Notes under the pieces: model-generated
What the model was told of the DNA's origin: nothing
Database searches by the model: none
Seen by the model: the letters and a program-made list of their open reading frames with translations, nothing else
In this document: in pieces, positions 41,373 through 50,534 of the stretch
Numbering within the stretch: the first letter of the stretch is position 1
Layout: each line of letters begins with the position of its first letter
Position numbers and translations under genes: made by a program
Assembly (NCBI GenBank): GCA_009841265.1
Contig: VXMB01000009.1
Coordinates: forward strand, 355,911 to 419,910
DNA from: Gemmatimonadota bacterium
GTDB taxonomy: Bacteria; JAAXHH01
Length of the DNA stretch: 64,000 nucleotides
Direction: 5' to 3'

Positions 41373-43844
41373 ATGCCCCAGGGAAACAACAACAAGTTTA
41401 CGGAACGGTTCAAACGGGTGATGCACATCGCCCGGGAAGAAGCCGCCCGACTGCAGCATGACTACATCGCCACGGAGCACCTGCTGCTGGCCTTCATCCG
41501 GGATGGGGAAGGGACCGCGGCCGCCATGCTGCGCAATATGGGCATCGATCTCGAAGACCTCCGGCAATCCATCGAGGAGGCTACGGTATCCCAGTCGAGC
41601 GCGCTCACGATCGGCCAGGTTCCCTTTACGCCGAGGGCGAAACAGGCCCTGGAGATCGCCGCGCACGAAGCCAACAACATGAAATCGAAGTACGTGGGGA
41701 CCGAACACCTGCTGCTCGCGCTGGTCCGGGACAAGCAGGGGATCGCCTCCCAGATCCTTTCGACCTACGACGTGACGTTCGAGAAGATCAAGGAAGAGAT
41801 CCAGAACATCCAGAGCGACCGTTCGGTGACCAAGAAGGACGCCCAGCGCAGCCGAACGCCCTTTCTGGATCATTTCGGCCGCGATCTCACCGAAATGGCG
41901 CGCGGCGGCAAACTCGATCCGGTCATCGGCCGCGACAAGGAAATCGAACGGGTCACCCAGGTCCTCAGCCGGCGCAAGAAGAACAACCCGGCGCTGATCG
42001 GCGAGCCCGGCGTGGGCAAGACCGCCATCGCCGAAGGGCTTGCGCAGCGCATCGTGCAGCGCAGCGTCCCCCAGATCCTGGAGAACAAGCGCGTCGTGAC
42101 GCTGGACATGGCCTCGATCGTGGCCGGGACCAAGTACCGGGGACAGTTCGAGGACCGGCTGAAATCCATCATGGCCGAGATCACCAAGTCGGACGAGGTG
42201 ATCATCTTCATCGACGAACTCCATTCGATCGTGGGGGCGGGCGGCGCCGAAGGCAGTCTCGACGCGTCCAACATCTTCAAGCCGGCCCTCGCCCGGGGCG
42301 AACTGCAGTGCATCGGCGCCACGACGCTGGACGAGTACCGCAAGCACATCGAAAAGGACGGCGCGCTCGAACGCCGGTTCCAGAAGGTGATCGTGGACCA
42401 GCCGAGCATCGAGGAAACCATCGACATGCTCAAAGGGCTGCGCAGCCGGTTCGAGGAATACCATCACGTCAAGTATACGGACGACGCCCTCGAGTTCGCC
42501 GTAAAACAGTCCGACCGGTACATCAAGGACCGCTTCCTCCCGGACAAGGCCATCGACATCATCGACGAGGCCGGGTCCAAGGCGCAGCTGTCCAAGATGA
42601 CGGTCCCCGAGGAAATCCGGGAGATCGAGGAACAGCTCCAGGCCATTCAGGAAAAGAAAGTGGAGGCCGCCCAGCAGCAGGAGTTCGAACGCGCGGCCGC
42701 GCTGCGGGACCGCCAGGAGGAGTTGCAGCGCGAGTACGACGAGGCGTTCATGGCCTGGCGCGAACGGGTATCCGACCAGGTGGTGACCGTCTCCGAGAAC
42801 GACATGGCGCAGATCATCTCCAGCATGACGGGCATTCCCATGTTCCGGCTCGAGGAACAGGAATCGAGGAGCCTGCTGCGCATGGAGGACGAACTGAAGA
42901 AACGGATCATCGGCCAGGACATGGCCATCCAGGTGCTGAGCAAGGCCATCCGGCGTTCGCGCTCCGGGCTGAAGAACCCCAACCGGCCCATCGGATCGTT
43001 TCTCTTCCTCGGCCCGACCGGCGTGGGCAAGACGGAACTGGCCAAGATCCTGGCCTCCTTCCTCTTCCAGGACAGCGACGCCCTGATCTTCATCGACATG
43101 TCCGAATACATGGAGAAGTTCAACGTGTCCCGTCTGATCGGCGCTCCGCCGGGCTACGTGGGATTCAACGAAGGCGGGCACCTGTCGGAGAAGGTACGGC
43201 GCAAACCCTATTCCGTCATTCTGCTGGACGAGGTGGAGAAAGCCCATCCGGACGTATTCAATATCCTCCTGCAGATACTGGACGAGGGCACACTGACCGA
43301 CAGCAACGGCCGCCGGGTGGATTTCCGCAACACCATCATCATCATGACTTCCAATCTCGGCACCCGGGACATCAACAAGGCCGGAGGCCTGGGCTTCCAG
43401 CAGGACGCCACCGTCGACTACGAAAAGATGGAGGCCACCGTCAAGGAAGAGGTGAAGAAACTGTTCAATCCGGAGTTTCTGAACCGGCTCGACGAATCGG
43501 TGGTCTTCCGCCAGTTGAACCCGTCCGATATCTCCCGGATCATCAATCTGCAGCTCAAGGAAATCAACGAAAGGATGAGCGAAAGGGGCATCCGCATTTC
43601 ATTGACGCAGAGTGCGCGGGAGCTGTTGTCCGACAAGGGATATGACCCGGTCTACAACGCCCGGTTCATGAACCAGACCATCCAGCGCATGCTCGAGGAT
43701 CCGCTTGCGGAAGAGCTGCTGAAGGGAACGTTCGGCGACGGCGATGAAATCAGGGTCGGCAAGAAAGGCGAAAACCTGACGTTCTACAAGGCCGAGACCG
43801 CTGATTCCGGCAAAGCGCCCGTCCTCACCGAGTCGGAAGCTTGA
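41373..43844 (+). CDS. clpC: ClpC AAA+ unfoldase
   Basis: ClpC is the unfoldase of the ClpCP protease and receives arginine-phosphorylated clients from McsB. The 823-residue protein has two N-domain repeats ([32 protein letters not shown]), AAA+ D1 with Walker A GEPGVGKT, a middle domain with a UVR-type coiled coil ([15 protein letters not shown]), and D2 with [21 protein letters not shown] and [10 protein letters not shown]. Candidate starts are ATG 41352, 41364 and 41373; AAGGGAGG at 41355-41362 is correctly spaced only for the last. No clpP is in the window. A CGCGGATCCGCG palindrome follows the stop (43848-43859). Confidence 0.95.
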   Translation: MPQGNNNKFTERFKRVMHIAREEAARLQHDYIATEHLLLAFIRDGEGTAAAMLRNMGIDLEDLRQSIEEATVSQSSALTIGQVPFTPRAKQALEIAAHEANNMKSKYVGTEHLLLALVRDKQGIASQILSTYDVTFEKIKEEIQNIQSDRSVTKKDAQRSRTPFLDHFGRDLTEMARGGKLDPVIGRDKEIERVTQVLSRRKKNNPALIGEPGVGKTAIAEGLAQRIVQRSVPQILENKRVVTLDMASIVAGTKYRGQFEDRLKSIMAEITKSDEVIIFIDELHSIVGAGGAEGSLDASNIFKPALARGELQCIGATTLDEYRKHIEKDGALERRFQKVIVDQPSIEETIDMLKGLRSRFEEYHHVKYTDDALEFAVKQSDRYIKDRFLPDKAIDIIDEAGSKAQLSKMTVPEEIREIEEQLQAIQEKKVEAAQQQEFERAAALRDRQEELQREYDEAFMAWRERVSDQVVTVSENDMAQIISSMTGIPMFRLEEQESRSLLRMEDELKKRIIGQDMAIQVLSKAIRRSRSGLKNPNRPIGSFLFLGPTGVGKTELAKILASFLFQDSDALIFIDMSEYMEKFNVSRLIGAPPGYVGFNEGGHLSEKVRRKPYSVILLDEVEKAHPDVFNILLQILDEGTLTDSNGRRVDFRNTIIIMTSNLGTRDINKAGGLGFQQDATVDYEKMEATVKEEVKKLFNPEFLNRLDESVVFRQLNPSDISRIINLQLKEINERMSERGIRISLTQSARELLSDKGYDPVYNARFMNQTIQRMLEDPLAEELLKGTFGDGDEIRVGKKGENLTFYKAETADSGKAPVLTESEA

Positions 43845-44034
43845 AAGCGCGGATCCGCGGGCCGAGTCCTTCCGAGTATGTCCGGTTGAAACCCTCGGAC
43901 GGGAACCCGTGATGTGGGATGCGCGTAGAATCGACAGCCGGTTCGCTTGCGCCGTGTTCATGTCGATAGCCGGCTTCTGCCGATCGATTACCCGCATGGA
44001 CGGGAAAGTTGCCTTAGTGTCTTCAAAGTCATCC

Positions 44035-46437
44035 ATGTACTTCAAACCCTTCCTTGTACTGATCCTTACGGGCGGGATTCTTGCCTCCGCATCCGTGAGT
44101 CCCCAGAAAGTCTTCGGACAACAGCAGCAGTCTTTGATCGCCGACGTGCGTATCGAGGGGCACGCCAACGTGGATGAACCCCTCATACGGTCGATGACCG
44201 CGCTGAAAGCGGGTAACCCGTACAATCCCCGGGACGGCGCCACCACGATCAAGCAACTGTACCGGCTGGGACTGTTCGAGGACATACGCATCTACGTCAG
44301 TGGAGGCGCGACGGGTCTGATCGTGACCGTAAACGTCAAGGAATACCCGTTGCTGGACCGCCTGGAGTTCGAGGGAAACGATAAGATCAAGGACGACGAA
44401 CTTGAACGCATTTCGGGTATTTTCCAGGGCCAGGCCCTGTCTCCCTTCCGCAGGAAGAGTGTCCTGGACAACATCACCAGCGCCTATTACGAAAAGGGGT
44501 ACCTGCTCGCCACGCTGAATGACCGCGTCCTCGTGGAAAGAAACAACGCGATCATGCGGATCGAAATCGATGAAGGCGAGAAGGTGGGGCTGGGCGAGAT
44601 CTTTATCGAAAACAACGTGTCCGTACCGGAAAAGGAGTTGCAGAAAGCCTTTCGAAAGAAAGCGGAAACGGAAGAAGAACATTTCTGGAAAGAGGGCGAC
44701 CTGCGCCGGGAACGCCTGCTGGACCAGTTCGAGAAAATCGTCCAGGAATACCGCAAGCATGGATTCCGGGACGCGGAAGTCGTGAGCGACACGCTCTGGT
44801 TCAGCGAGGACAGGAAGCGGATGTACATCAAGGTCGATGTCAACGAGGGAAGGCGGTACTACCTCGGGGACGTCGCCTTCGAGGGGAACACGAAGTTCAC
44901 CGGCGATCAACTGTCCAGTCTCATCAAGATCGACGCGGGCCAGCCCTTCAACGAAGAAGAATACCAGGAAAGCGTGTCGACCATCTACGAAGCGTATGGC
45001 GAACTGGGTTATCTGTACGCCACGCCCATCGCCCGGGAATCGGCGGCCAACGACTCCACCATCGATCTGCATTTCGCGGTCAACGAGGGTGAACCCGCGA
45101 AGGTTCACCGGATCAACATCGTCGGCAATACCAAGACGAAGGACAAGGTCATACGGCGCGAGCTGCTGATCAAGCCGGGACAGTTCTTTCGCCGCTCGGT
45201 GCTGATGAGAAGCCAGCGGGACGTTTTCCAGCTGAATTACTTCCAGGACGTGCAGCCCGGCCTGCAACCCCGTCCCAACGGAGACGTGGACATCACCTTC
45301 ACCGTCCTGGAGAAACCGACGGGCACGGCGAATGCCGGCGCCGGTTACAGCGGGCTCGACGGGCTCGTGGGCACCATATCCATGATCATCCCGAATTTCC
45401 TGGGCAACGGACAGAACGTGAATTTCAACTGGGAATTCGGCGCCCGGCGCAATTCCATTTCAACGAGTTTCGTCGAGCCCTGGCTCTTCGATACGCCGAC
45501 CAGCGCCGGCATCGACATCTACCGTACGAACCGGCGATGGTACCGGGAATTCAATGTCATACAGAAGGGCTTCGGGCTGTCCCTGGGGCGGCGCTTCCGC
45601 GGCACGTACTGGCGCATCAACGGGGCTTATCGGTTTTACGACCAGAGTTACTCCGGTTTCGGCGAGCGTTACTACGCGGCGGCGCTGGGAGATACTACAC
45701 TAACGGATGTACAGATCTCGGCCATTAACGAGAATATCCGTAGAAGAGAATCCTACGAATCCAATAGCGGCCTGACCAGCCAGGTCTCCTTCTCCGTGAC
45801 GCGCGACAGCCGCGATTTCCCCCAGTTCGCCACGCGCGGCATGCGCCATACGTCCCGCAGTGCCGTTGCCGGCGTCGGGGGTGACGTGAAGTTCCTCAAG
45901 CAGACCCTGGAATCCGATTTCTATGTTCCCCTGTTCAAGGGCACGTCCATTTCCCTCAGGGGAAGGTACTCCTTGGCCGCAAACCCCTTCAACGACCGGG
46001 AGGTCCCGTTTTTCGAACGGTTCTTTCCTGGGGGGGTCAGTTTCGACGGCCTGATCCGGGGGTACGGCAACAACTCCGTCGGCCCCTATACCGATCTGGG
46101 TGACGGGACCAGCAGCCGGGACGGAGGGCGGGCGATGAGCATCATCACCCTGGAGTACCAGGTCCCGATCATCGACCAGCTCAGCTCTCAGCAGCCGGTC
46201 TACGCCGTGGCGTTTGTCGAGGCCGGCAACGCCTGGGCGAAGCTCGGGGACGCCACGCCGCTGCCGGGCAACATGAAAAAATCCGTGGGCGCAGGCATCC
46301 GGGTGATCATGCCCCTGGTGGGGCTGTTGGGCTTCGACGTAGGATACGGATTCGACCAGCCCTCGGATCCGATCCAGGCCCTCCAGAAAAAGCGAAGCGG
46401 CTGGCATACGCACTTTCAGCTCGGACAGATGTTCTGA
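44035..46437 (+). CDS. bamA: Outer membrane protein assembly factor BamA
   Basis: BamA inserts beta-barrels into the outer membrane. The 800-residue protein has a signal (FLVLILTGGILASASVS), five POTRA repeats over residues about 30-390 (opening with IADVRIEGHANVDEPLIRSM) and a C-terminal 16-strand Omp85 barrel ending HTHFQLGQMF with a terminal Phe. FVEAGNAWAKLGD and IRGYGNNSVGPY are the late barrel signatures (RGY is the lid-lock-type motif region). ATG 44035 is chosen because it opens the signal peptide; upstream in-frame starts exist to 43909. It is followed by skp, lpxD, lpxC-fabZ and lpxA in the usual order. Confidence 0.94.
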   Translation: MYFKPFLVLILTGGILASASVSPQKVFGQQQQSLIADVRIEGHANVDEPLIRSMTALKAGNPYNPRDGATTIKQLYRLGLFEDIRIYVSGGATGLIVTVNVKEYPLLDRLEFEGNDKIKDDELERISGIFQGQALSPFRRKSVLDNITSAYYEKGYLLATLNDRVLVERNNAIMRIEIDEGEKVGLGEIFIENNVSVPEKELQKAFRKKAETEEEHFWKEGDLRRERLLDQFEKIVQEYRKHGFRDAEVVSDTLWFSEDRKRMYIKVDVNEGRRYYLGDVAFEGNTKFTGDQLSSLIKIDAGQPFNEEEYQESVSTIYEAYGELGYLYATPIARESAANDSTIDLHFAVNEGEPAKVHRINIVGNTKTKDKVIRRELLIKPGQFFRRSVLMRSQRDVFQLNYFQDVQPGLQPRPNGDVDITFTVLEKPTGTANAGAGYSGLDGLVGTISMIIPNFLGNGQNVNFNWEFGARRNSISTSFVEPWLFDTPTSAGIDIYRTNRRWYREFNVIQKGFGLSLGRRFRGTYWRINGAYRFYDQSYSGFGERYYAAALGDTTLTDVQISAINENIRRRESYESNSGLTSQVSFSVTRDSRDFPQFATRGMRHTSRSAVAGVGGDVKFLKQTLESDFYVPLFKGTSISLRGRYSLAANPFNDREVPFFERFFPGGVSFDGLIRGYGNNSVGPYTDLGDGTSSRDGGRAMSIITLEYQVPIIDQLSSQQPVYAVAFVEAGNAWAKLGDATPLPGNMKKSVGAGIRVIMPLVGLLGFDVGYGFDQPSDPIQALQKKRSGWHTHFQLGQMF

Positions 46438-46486
46438 CAAGCTGGTCCAGGTTACCGGAGCGATCCGGCATTCGAGGAGGAAATAA

Positions 46487-47017
46487 ATGGTTTCAGGGAG
46501 AGGGATGATTCGCATTGCGGCCGTGCTCGCCGCCGTCATATTGCTGCCGGTCGTGACCCAGGGGCAGGAACTCAAAATCGGCTATCTCGACATGGAACGC
46601 CTGCGCCAGTCCTACCAGGGGTTCAGGGATGCCGAGGAGGCCTTCCAGACGCAGGTGACGGCCATGCAGGAACAGGTCCAGAGCAGGCAGCAGGAAGTCG
46701 AGATGCTGAAGCAGCAGTATGAAGCCCGCAAGACCATGTTGACCGCGGCCAGGCGGCAGCAGGACGAGCAGAATATCATGCAGAAGGAACAGGAGCTCAT
46801 ACAGTTCGCCCAGTCCCAGCAGATGCAGCTGGCGCAACAGGAAGTGGAATTGACCCGGCCGTTGCAGGAATCCATTTTCAACGTGGTGCAGACCCTGGCC
46901 AAGGCGGAGAACTACACCTATGTCTTCGATGCCGGGTCGCTCATATACGTGGATCCCTTGAGAGCGCAGGACCTCACGGGGCAGGTCCTGGAGGAACTGC
47001 AGAAGGAAGCCAACTAG
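46487..47017 (+). CDS. skp: Skp/OmpH family periplasmic chaperone
   Basis: A 176-residue OmpH/Skp-type protein: signal peptide (RIAAVLAAVILLPVVTQGQ), the conserved LKIGYLDMERLRQSYQGF strand, and long Gln/Glu-rich coiled-coil arms (about 60-130) returning to YTYVFDAGSLIYVD and DLTGQVLEELQKEAN. Trimeric Skp holds unfolded outer-membrane proteins on their way to BamA, encoded 49 bp upstream. GAGGAGG sits six bases before the ATG. Confidence 0.93.
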   Translation: MVSGRGMIRIAAVLAAVILLPVVTQGQELKIGYLDMERLRQSYQGFRDAEEAFQTQVTAMQEQVQSRQQEVEMLKQQYEARKTMLTAARRQQDEQNIMQKEQELIQFAQSQQMQLAQQEVELTRPLQESIFNVVQTLAKAENYTYVFDAGSLIYVDPLRAQDLTGQVLEELQKEAN

Positions 47018-47023
47018 CCACCC

Positions 47024-48082
47024 ATGCGACAGAAGCTGGCAGATATCGCGACGCAGGTACAGGGCGAACTCGTCGGTGACGGTTCGTGCATCATCGAGAG
47101 CGTAGCGCCGCTGGACGAGGCCGGCAAGGGGTCGATCTCCGTTCTGATCAACGCCCGGCATAGCCGGCGCCTGGAGTCGACGGAGGCCGCGGCGGTCATT
47201 GTCTCCCGGGAAATCGATCACGCTCCGGTCCCCATCATCCGCGTGGCTTCTCCCGAGCTCGCCCTCGTCACCCTGCTGACGACCTATTTCGCCGGACACC
47301 GTCCCGCCGATAGCGGGATCCATCCGACGGCCAGGATCGATCCTGCCGCGGAAGTGGATGACGAAGCGGCCATCGGCCCCCATGTGTCGATCGGCCCGCA
47401 CACCACGGTGGGGCGGAGCGCTTGCATAGGCGCGAACGTGGCGATCGGCGCCCATTGCCGGGTCGGCGCCGGCACGTGGATCTTCGCCAACGCGACGCTC
47501 TACGACCGGGTTTCCCTGGGAGAAGGCGTGATCGTGCACGGCGGCGTTGTGATCGGCAGCGATGGCTTCGGGTATTTCCAGGGCAGCGGAGGGGCCAGGA
47601 AGATACCGCAGGTCGGCGGCGTGGAGATCGGCGACGACGTGGAGATCGGCGCAAATTCGACAATCGATCGCGCAACCATGGGCATGACCCGTATCGGCCG
47701 CGGCACGAAGATCGACAACCTGGTACAGATCGGCCATAACGTCGTAATCGGCGATCACGTCACCATATGCGCCCAGGTGGGCATCGCGGGGAGCACGGTG
47801 GTTGAATCGGGGACCCTCATCGGCGGGCAGGCCGGACTCTCCGATCACATCCACGTAGGCGCCGGTTCCAGGATCGGCGGGCAGGCGGGCGTGACCAAGT
47901 CCATTCCCGCCGGATCGACTGTTTCGGGATATCCCGCCCGTCCGCACAACCAGGCCAGGAGAATCGAGGCGGCCATCAAGCGCCTGCCGGATCTGCTGCA
48001 CCAGGTCCAGACCCTGGAGGCACGGATCAAGACGCTCGAAAGCGGCGAACAGGATGGGCCATCCAACGAAGGAAGAGAGTAG
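47024..48082 (+). CDS. lpxD: UDP-3-O-acylglucosamine N-acyltransferase
   Basis: LpxD adds the second hydroxyacyl chain in lipid A synthesis. The 352-residue sequence has the N-terminal uridine-binding domain (residues 1-95) and a left-handed beta-helix of hexapeptide repeats ([33 protein letters not shown] onward). [25 protein letters not shown] holds the catalytic His region, and SDGFGYFQ is diagnostic. It lies six bases after skp and six before lpxC-fabZ. Confidence 0.95.
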   Translation: MRQKLADIATQVQGELVGDGSCIIESVAPLDEAGKGSISVLINARHSRRLESTEAAAVIVSREIDHAPVPIIRVASPELALVTLLTTYFAGHRPADSGIHPTARIDPAAEVDDEAAIGPHVSIGPHTTVGRSACIGANVAIGAHCRVGAGTWIFANATLYDRVSLGEGVIVHGGVVIGSDGFGYFQGSGGARKIPQVGGVEIGDDVEIGANSTIDRATMGMTRIGRGTKIDNLVQIGHNVVIGDHVTICAQVGIAGSTVVESGTLIGGQAGLSDHIHVGAGSRIGGQAGVTKSIPAGSTVSGYPARPHNQARRIEAAIKRLPDLLHQVQTLEARIKTLESGEQDGPSNEGRE

Positions 48083-48088
48083 CGGCAC

Positions 48089-49645
48089 ATGTTCAATCGC
48101 CAGCGTACCATCAAATCCCCGGCGTCCATCAAGGGCATCGGCCTGCATACCGGTGGACGGGCGACGATTACGTTCAAGCCCGGTACCGTGAACGACGGGA
48201 TCCGGTTCGTGCGCGTCGACCATCCCGACAGGCTGGAAATCCCGGCGGACATAGACTATGTGATCGATACGACCCGGGGGACGAACCTGGCGCGGGATGG
48301 CGTCCGGATCCACACCGTGGAGCACGTCCTGGCCGCCGTTGCTGGCCTGGGCCTGGACAATATCCGGATCGAACTGGACGGGGACGAGCCGCCGATCTGC
48401 GACGGCAGCGCCATTCCCTTCGTGAACGCGTTGATTGAAGCGGGCATCGTCGAACAGGACGCCCCCAGGGAATACCTGGAACTGGACAACCCCGTGCTGT
48501 ATTCGGAGCGGGAGAACGGCCTGCTTAAGGAACTCGTCGTCATGCCCTCCGACGATTTCCATCTCACCTACATGGTCGACTATCAGAAATCCAACCTGGC
48601 CAGCCAGCACACCGTGCTCTATTCCCTGGAAGACGAGTTCGTCACCGAGTTCGCCCCGGCGCGGACGTGGACCTTCCTGAGTGACGTGAAGGCCCTGCGC
48701 GAAAGGGGACTGATCAAGGGGGGCAGCCTGGAAAGCGCGGTGGTCATCGCGGACATGGACCTGTCCGACGAGGAACTGGACGAGTTGAAGGATCTGTTCG
48801 GCGTGGAGGACAGGGTGGTGATCGGTGAGAACGGAATCGTGGGCACCCAGCCGCTTCGGTTCGACAACGAACCCTGCCGGCACAAGGCCCTAGACCTGAT
48901 CGGCGACCTGGCCCTGCTCGGAGCGCCGCTCAGGGCGCAGGTGTTCGGCGCGCGGTCCTCCCATGCCGCCAACGTGGAACTCGTGCGAAGGATCCGCGGC
49001 GCGTGCGTGAAGAAGAAGCCGGAAACCGGGAATGCCGATCCGGCTGCGTCTGCCCCGCCAGCGCCTGCTCCGCCTGCATCTGAACCCGAATCGGTCCTCG
49101 ACATCGAGGATATCCTGCGCATCCTCCCCCACCGGTATCCCTTTCTGCTCATCGACCGGGTGATTCACATGGAACCGGGGAAACGGGTGACTGCGCTGAA
49201 GAACGTGACCATCAACGAACCTTTCTTCGCGGGCCATTTCCCCGGCCATCCCGTCATGCCGGGCGTCTTGATCGTCGAGGCCATGGCGCAGGCGGGCGGC
49301 CTGCTGCTGCTCAACACGATCGATGAGCCGAAAAGCAAGATGGCCTATTTCATGGGCATCGACCATGCCCGTTTCCGCAGACTGGTAAAACCCGGCGACC
49401 AGCTCCGCTTCGAGTTGGAGACGGTCCGGATGCGCATGCACGCCTGCAAGATGGAAGGCAAGGCTTACGTAAACGATGAACTGGTCGCCGAAGCCACCCT
49501 CATGGCCATGCTCACAGACCGTGCGGACCAGGCGGACCGTGCGGACCAGGCGGACCAGGCGGACCAGGCAGACCAGGCGGACCAGGCGGACCAGGCGGAC
49601 CAGGCGGACCGGGCGGACCGGGCGGACCGGGAGGCCCCACAGTGA
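48089..49645 (+). CDS. lpxC-fabZ: LpxC-FabZ bifunctional fusion (deacetylase / hydroxyacyl-ACP dehydratase)
   Basis: The 518-residue protein joins LpxC (residues about 1-305), which deacetylates UDP-3-O-acyl-GlcNAc in the committed lipid A step, to FabZ (about 335-475), which dehydrates 3-hydroxyacyl-ACP. LpxC shows [12 protein letters not shown] with zinc ligand His79 and [14 protein letters not shown] with the second His and Asp. FabZ shows [11 protein letters not shown] and the active-site block [22 protein letters not shown]. An Ala/Pro linker ([13 protein letters not shown]) joins them. The last 42 residues are an Ala-Asp-Gln/Arg repeat tail from a 9-bp minisatellite. Its stop overlaps lpxA as GTGA. 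Confidence 0.95.
   Translation: MFNRQRTIKSPASIKGIGLHTGGRATITFKPGTVNDGIRFVRVDHPDRLEIPADIDYVIDTTRGTNLARDGVRIHTVEHVLAAVAGLGLDNIRIELDGDEPPICDGSAIPFVNALIEAGIVEQDAPREYLELDNPVLYSERENGLLKELVVMPSDDFHLTYMVDYQKSNLASQHTVLYSLEDEFVTEFAPARTWTFLSDVKALRERGLIKGGSLESAVVIADMDLSDEELDELKDLFGVEDRVVIGENGIVGTQPLRFDNEPCRHKALDLIGDLALLGAPLRAQVFGARSSHAANVELVRRIRGACVKKKPETGNADPAASAPPAPAPPASEPESVLDIEDILRILPHRYPFLLIDRVIHMEPGKRVTALKNVTINEPFFAGHFPGHPVMPGVLIVEAMAQAGGLLLLNTIDEPKSKMAYFMGIDHARFRRLVKPGDQLRFELETVRMRMHACKMEGKAYVNDELVAEATLMAMLTDRADQADRADQADQADQADQADQADQADQADRADRADREAPQ
49523..49630. repeat. Twelve-unit 9-bp minisatellite coding the LpxC-FabZ tail
   Basis: Twelve in-frame units of GCGGACCAG or GCGGACCGG/T type encode Ala-Asp-Gln (eight units) and Ala-Asp-Arg (four). 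Rotated, the unit is GACCAGGCG, the same family as the radC spacer repeat. It ends four codons before the stop and 12 bp before the lpxA start. Confidence 0.92.
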
Positions 49646-50454
49646 CGGACATTACCACCGAAGTCCAGATTCATCCCACGGCCATCGTGCATCCAGACGC
49701 GGAGCTGGGCGCCGGATGCAGCATCGGTCCGTACACGATCGTGGAACCCAACGTGACCATCGGGGCCGGTACCCAGATTGCATCCAGCGCGATGATCGGC
49801 GCCCATACCCGTATCGGCGCCGAATGCAAGGTCTATCACGGGGCCGTCGTGGGATCGATCCCCCAGGATCAGAAATTCATCGGCGAGCAGTCCATCCTGG
49901 AGATCGGAGACCGGACTTCCATCCGGGAGTTCACCACGCTGAATCGCGGGACGAGCGCGCTGGGGAAGACGGTGATCGGAAGCGATACCCTGGTCATGGC
50001 CTATGTGCACGTCGCCCACGATTGCGTGATCGGCAACCGGGTGATCCTCGCCAACGGCACGCAGCTGGGCGGCCACGTGGAAATAGAGGATTTCGCCATC
50101 ACCGGCGGGCTCGTCGCCGTCCACCAGTTCGTCCGGATCGGCCGCAACGCCTTTATCAGCGGGGGCGGCATGGTGACCAAGGACATCTGTCCGTACTTCA
50201 AGTATGGCCACGATCCGCTCAAGCCCGTTTCACTCAACACCATCGGCCTGAAGCGCTGCGGGTTCTCCGAGGAAGCCATCCGTACGCTCAAGCAGGTCTA
50301 TCGCCTGCTCCACCGGTCCTCGCTCAATATCTCCCAGGCGGTGAAAGCGGTGACGGCGGAAGTGGAACATACCGACGAAGTCAAGTACCTGCTCGCGTTT
50401 ATAGAGGAAAGCGCCCGGCGGAGCAAGCGATACGGCCGCGGCCTGACTTCCTGA
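49642..50454 (+). CDS. lpxA: UDP-N-acetylglucosamine O-acyltransferase
   Basis: LpxA catalyses the first acylation of UDP-GlcNAc in lipid A synthesis. The 270-residue protein is a left-handed beta-helix of hexapeptide repeats ([32 protein letters not shown] coils) with [29 protein letters not shown] holding the catalytic His region and [12 protein letters not shown] near the C-terminal helical cap. The start is a GTG overlapping the lpxC-fabZ stop by four bases. lpxB is not downstream, ending the conserved array here. Confidence 0.95.
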   Translation: MTDITTEVQIHPTAIVHPDAELGAGCSIGPYTIVEPNVTIGAGTQIASSAMIGAHTRIGAECKVYHGAVVGSIPQDQKFIGEQSILEIGDRTSIREFTTLNRGTSALGKTVIGSDTLVMAYVHVAHDCVIGNRVILANGTQLGGHVEIEDFAITGGLVAVHQFVRIGRNAFISGGGMVTKDICPYFKYGHDPLKPVSLNTIGLKRCGFSEEAIRTLKQVYRLLHRSSLNISQAVKAVTAEVEHTDEVKYLLAFIEESARRSKRYGRGLTS

Positions 50455-50534
50455 TCGCGTGGATTCTTCAGAAGAGAAGCTGCCGCGGTCCCCTTCACTA
50501 TCCACACTACCCATCGTCAAAGAAAGGAACTGCC

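Noticed and set aside
41337..43247. 636-codon open frame antisense to clpC
   Set aside because: Composition mirrors clpC codons, no ribosome-binding site, and clpC is unmistakable on the other strand; high GC makes such shadow frames common.
43848..43859. 12-bp palindrome CGCGGATCCGCG after clpC as a terminator
   Set aside because: It has no loop and no following T-run; at this GC content a 12-bp palindrome is not remarkable.
43845..44034. tRNA gene or bamA promoter in the clpC-bamA spacer
   Set aside because: No cloverleaf and no convincing -35/-10 pair were found.
46493..48883. 796-codon open frame antisense to skp, lpxD and lpxC
   Set aside because: It crosses three well-supported genes and their junctions and has no recognisable domain.
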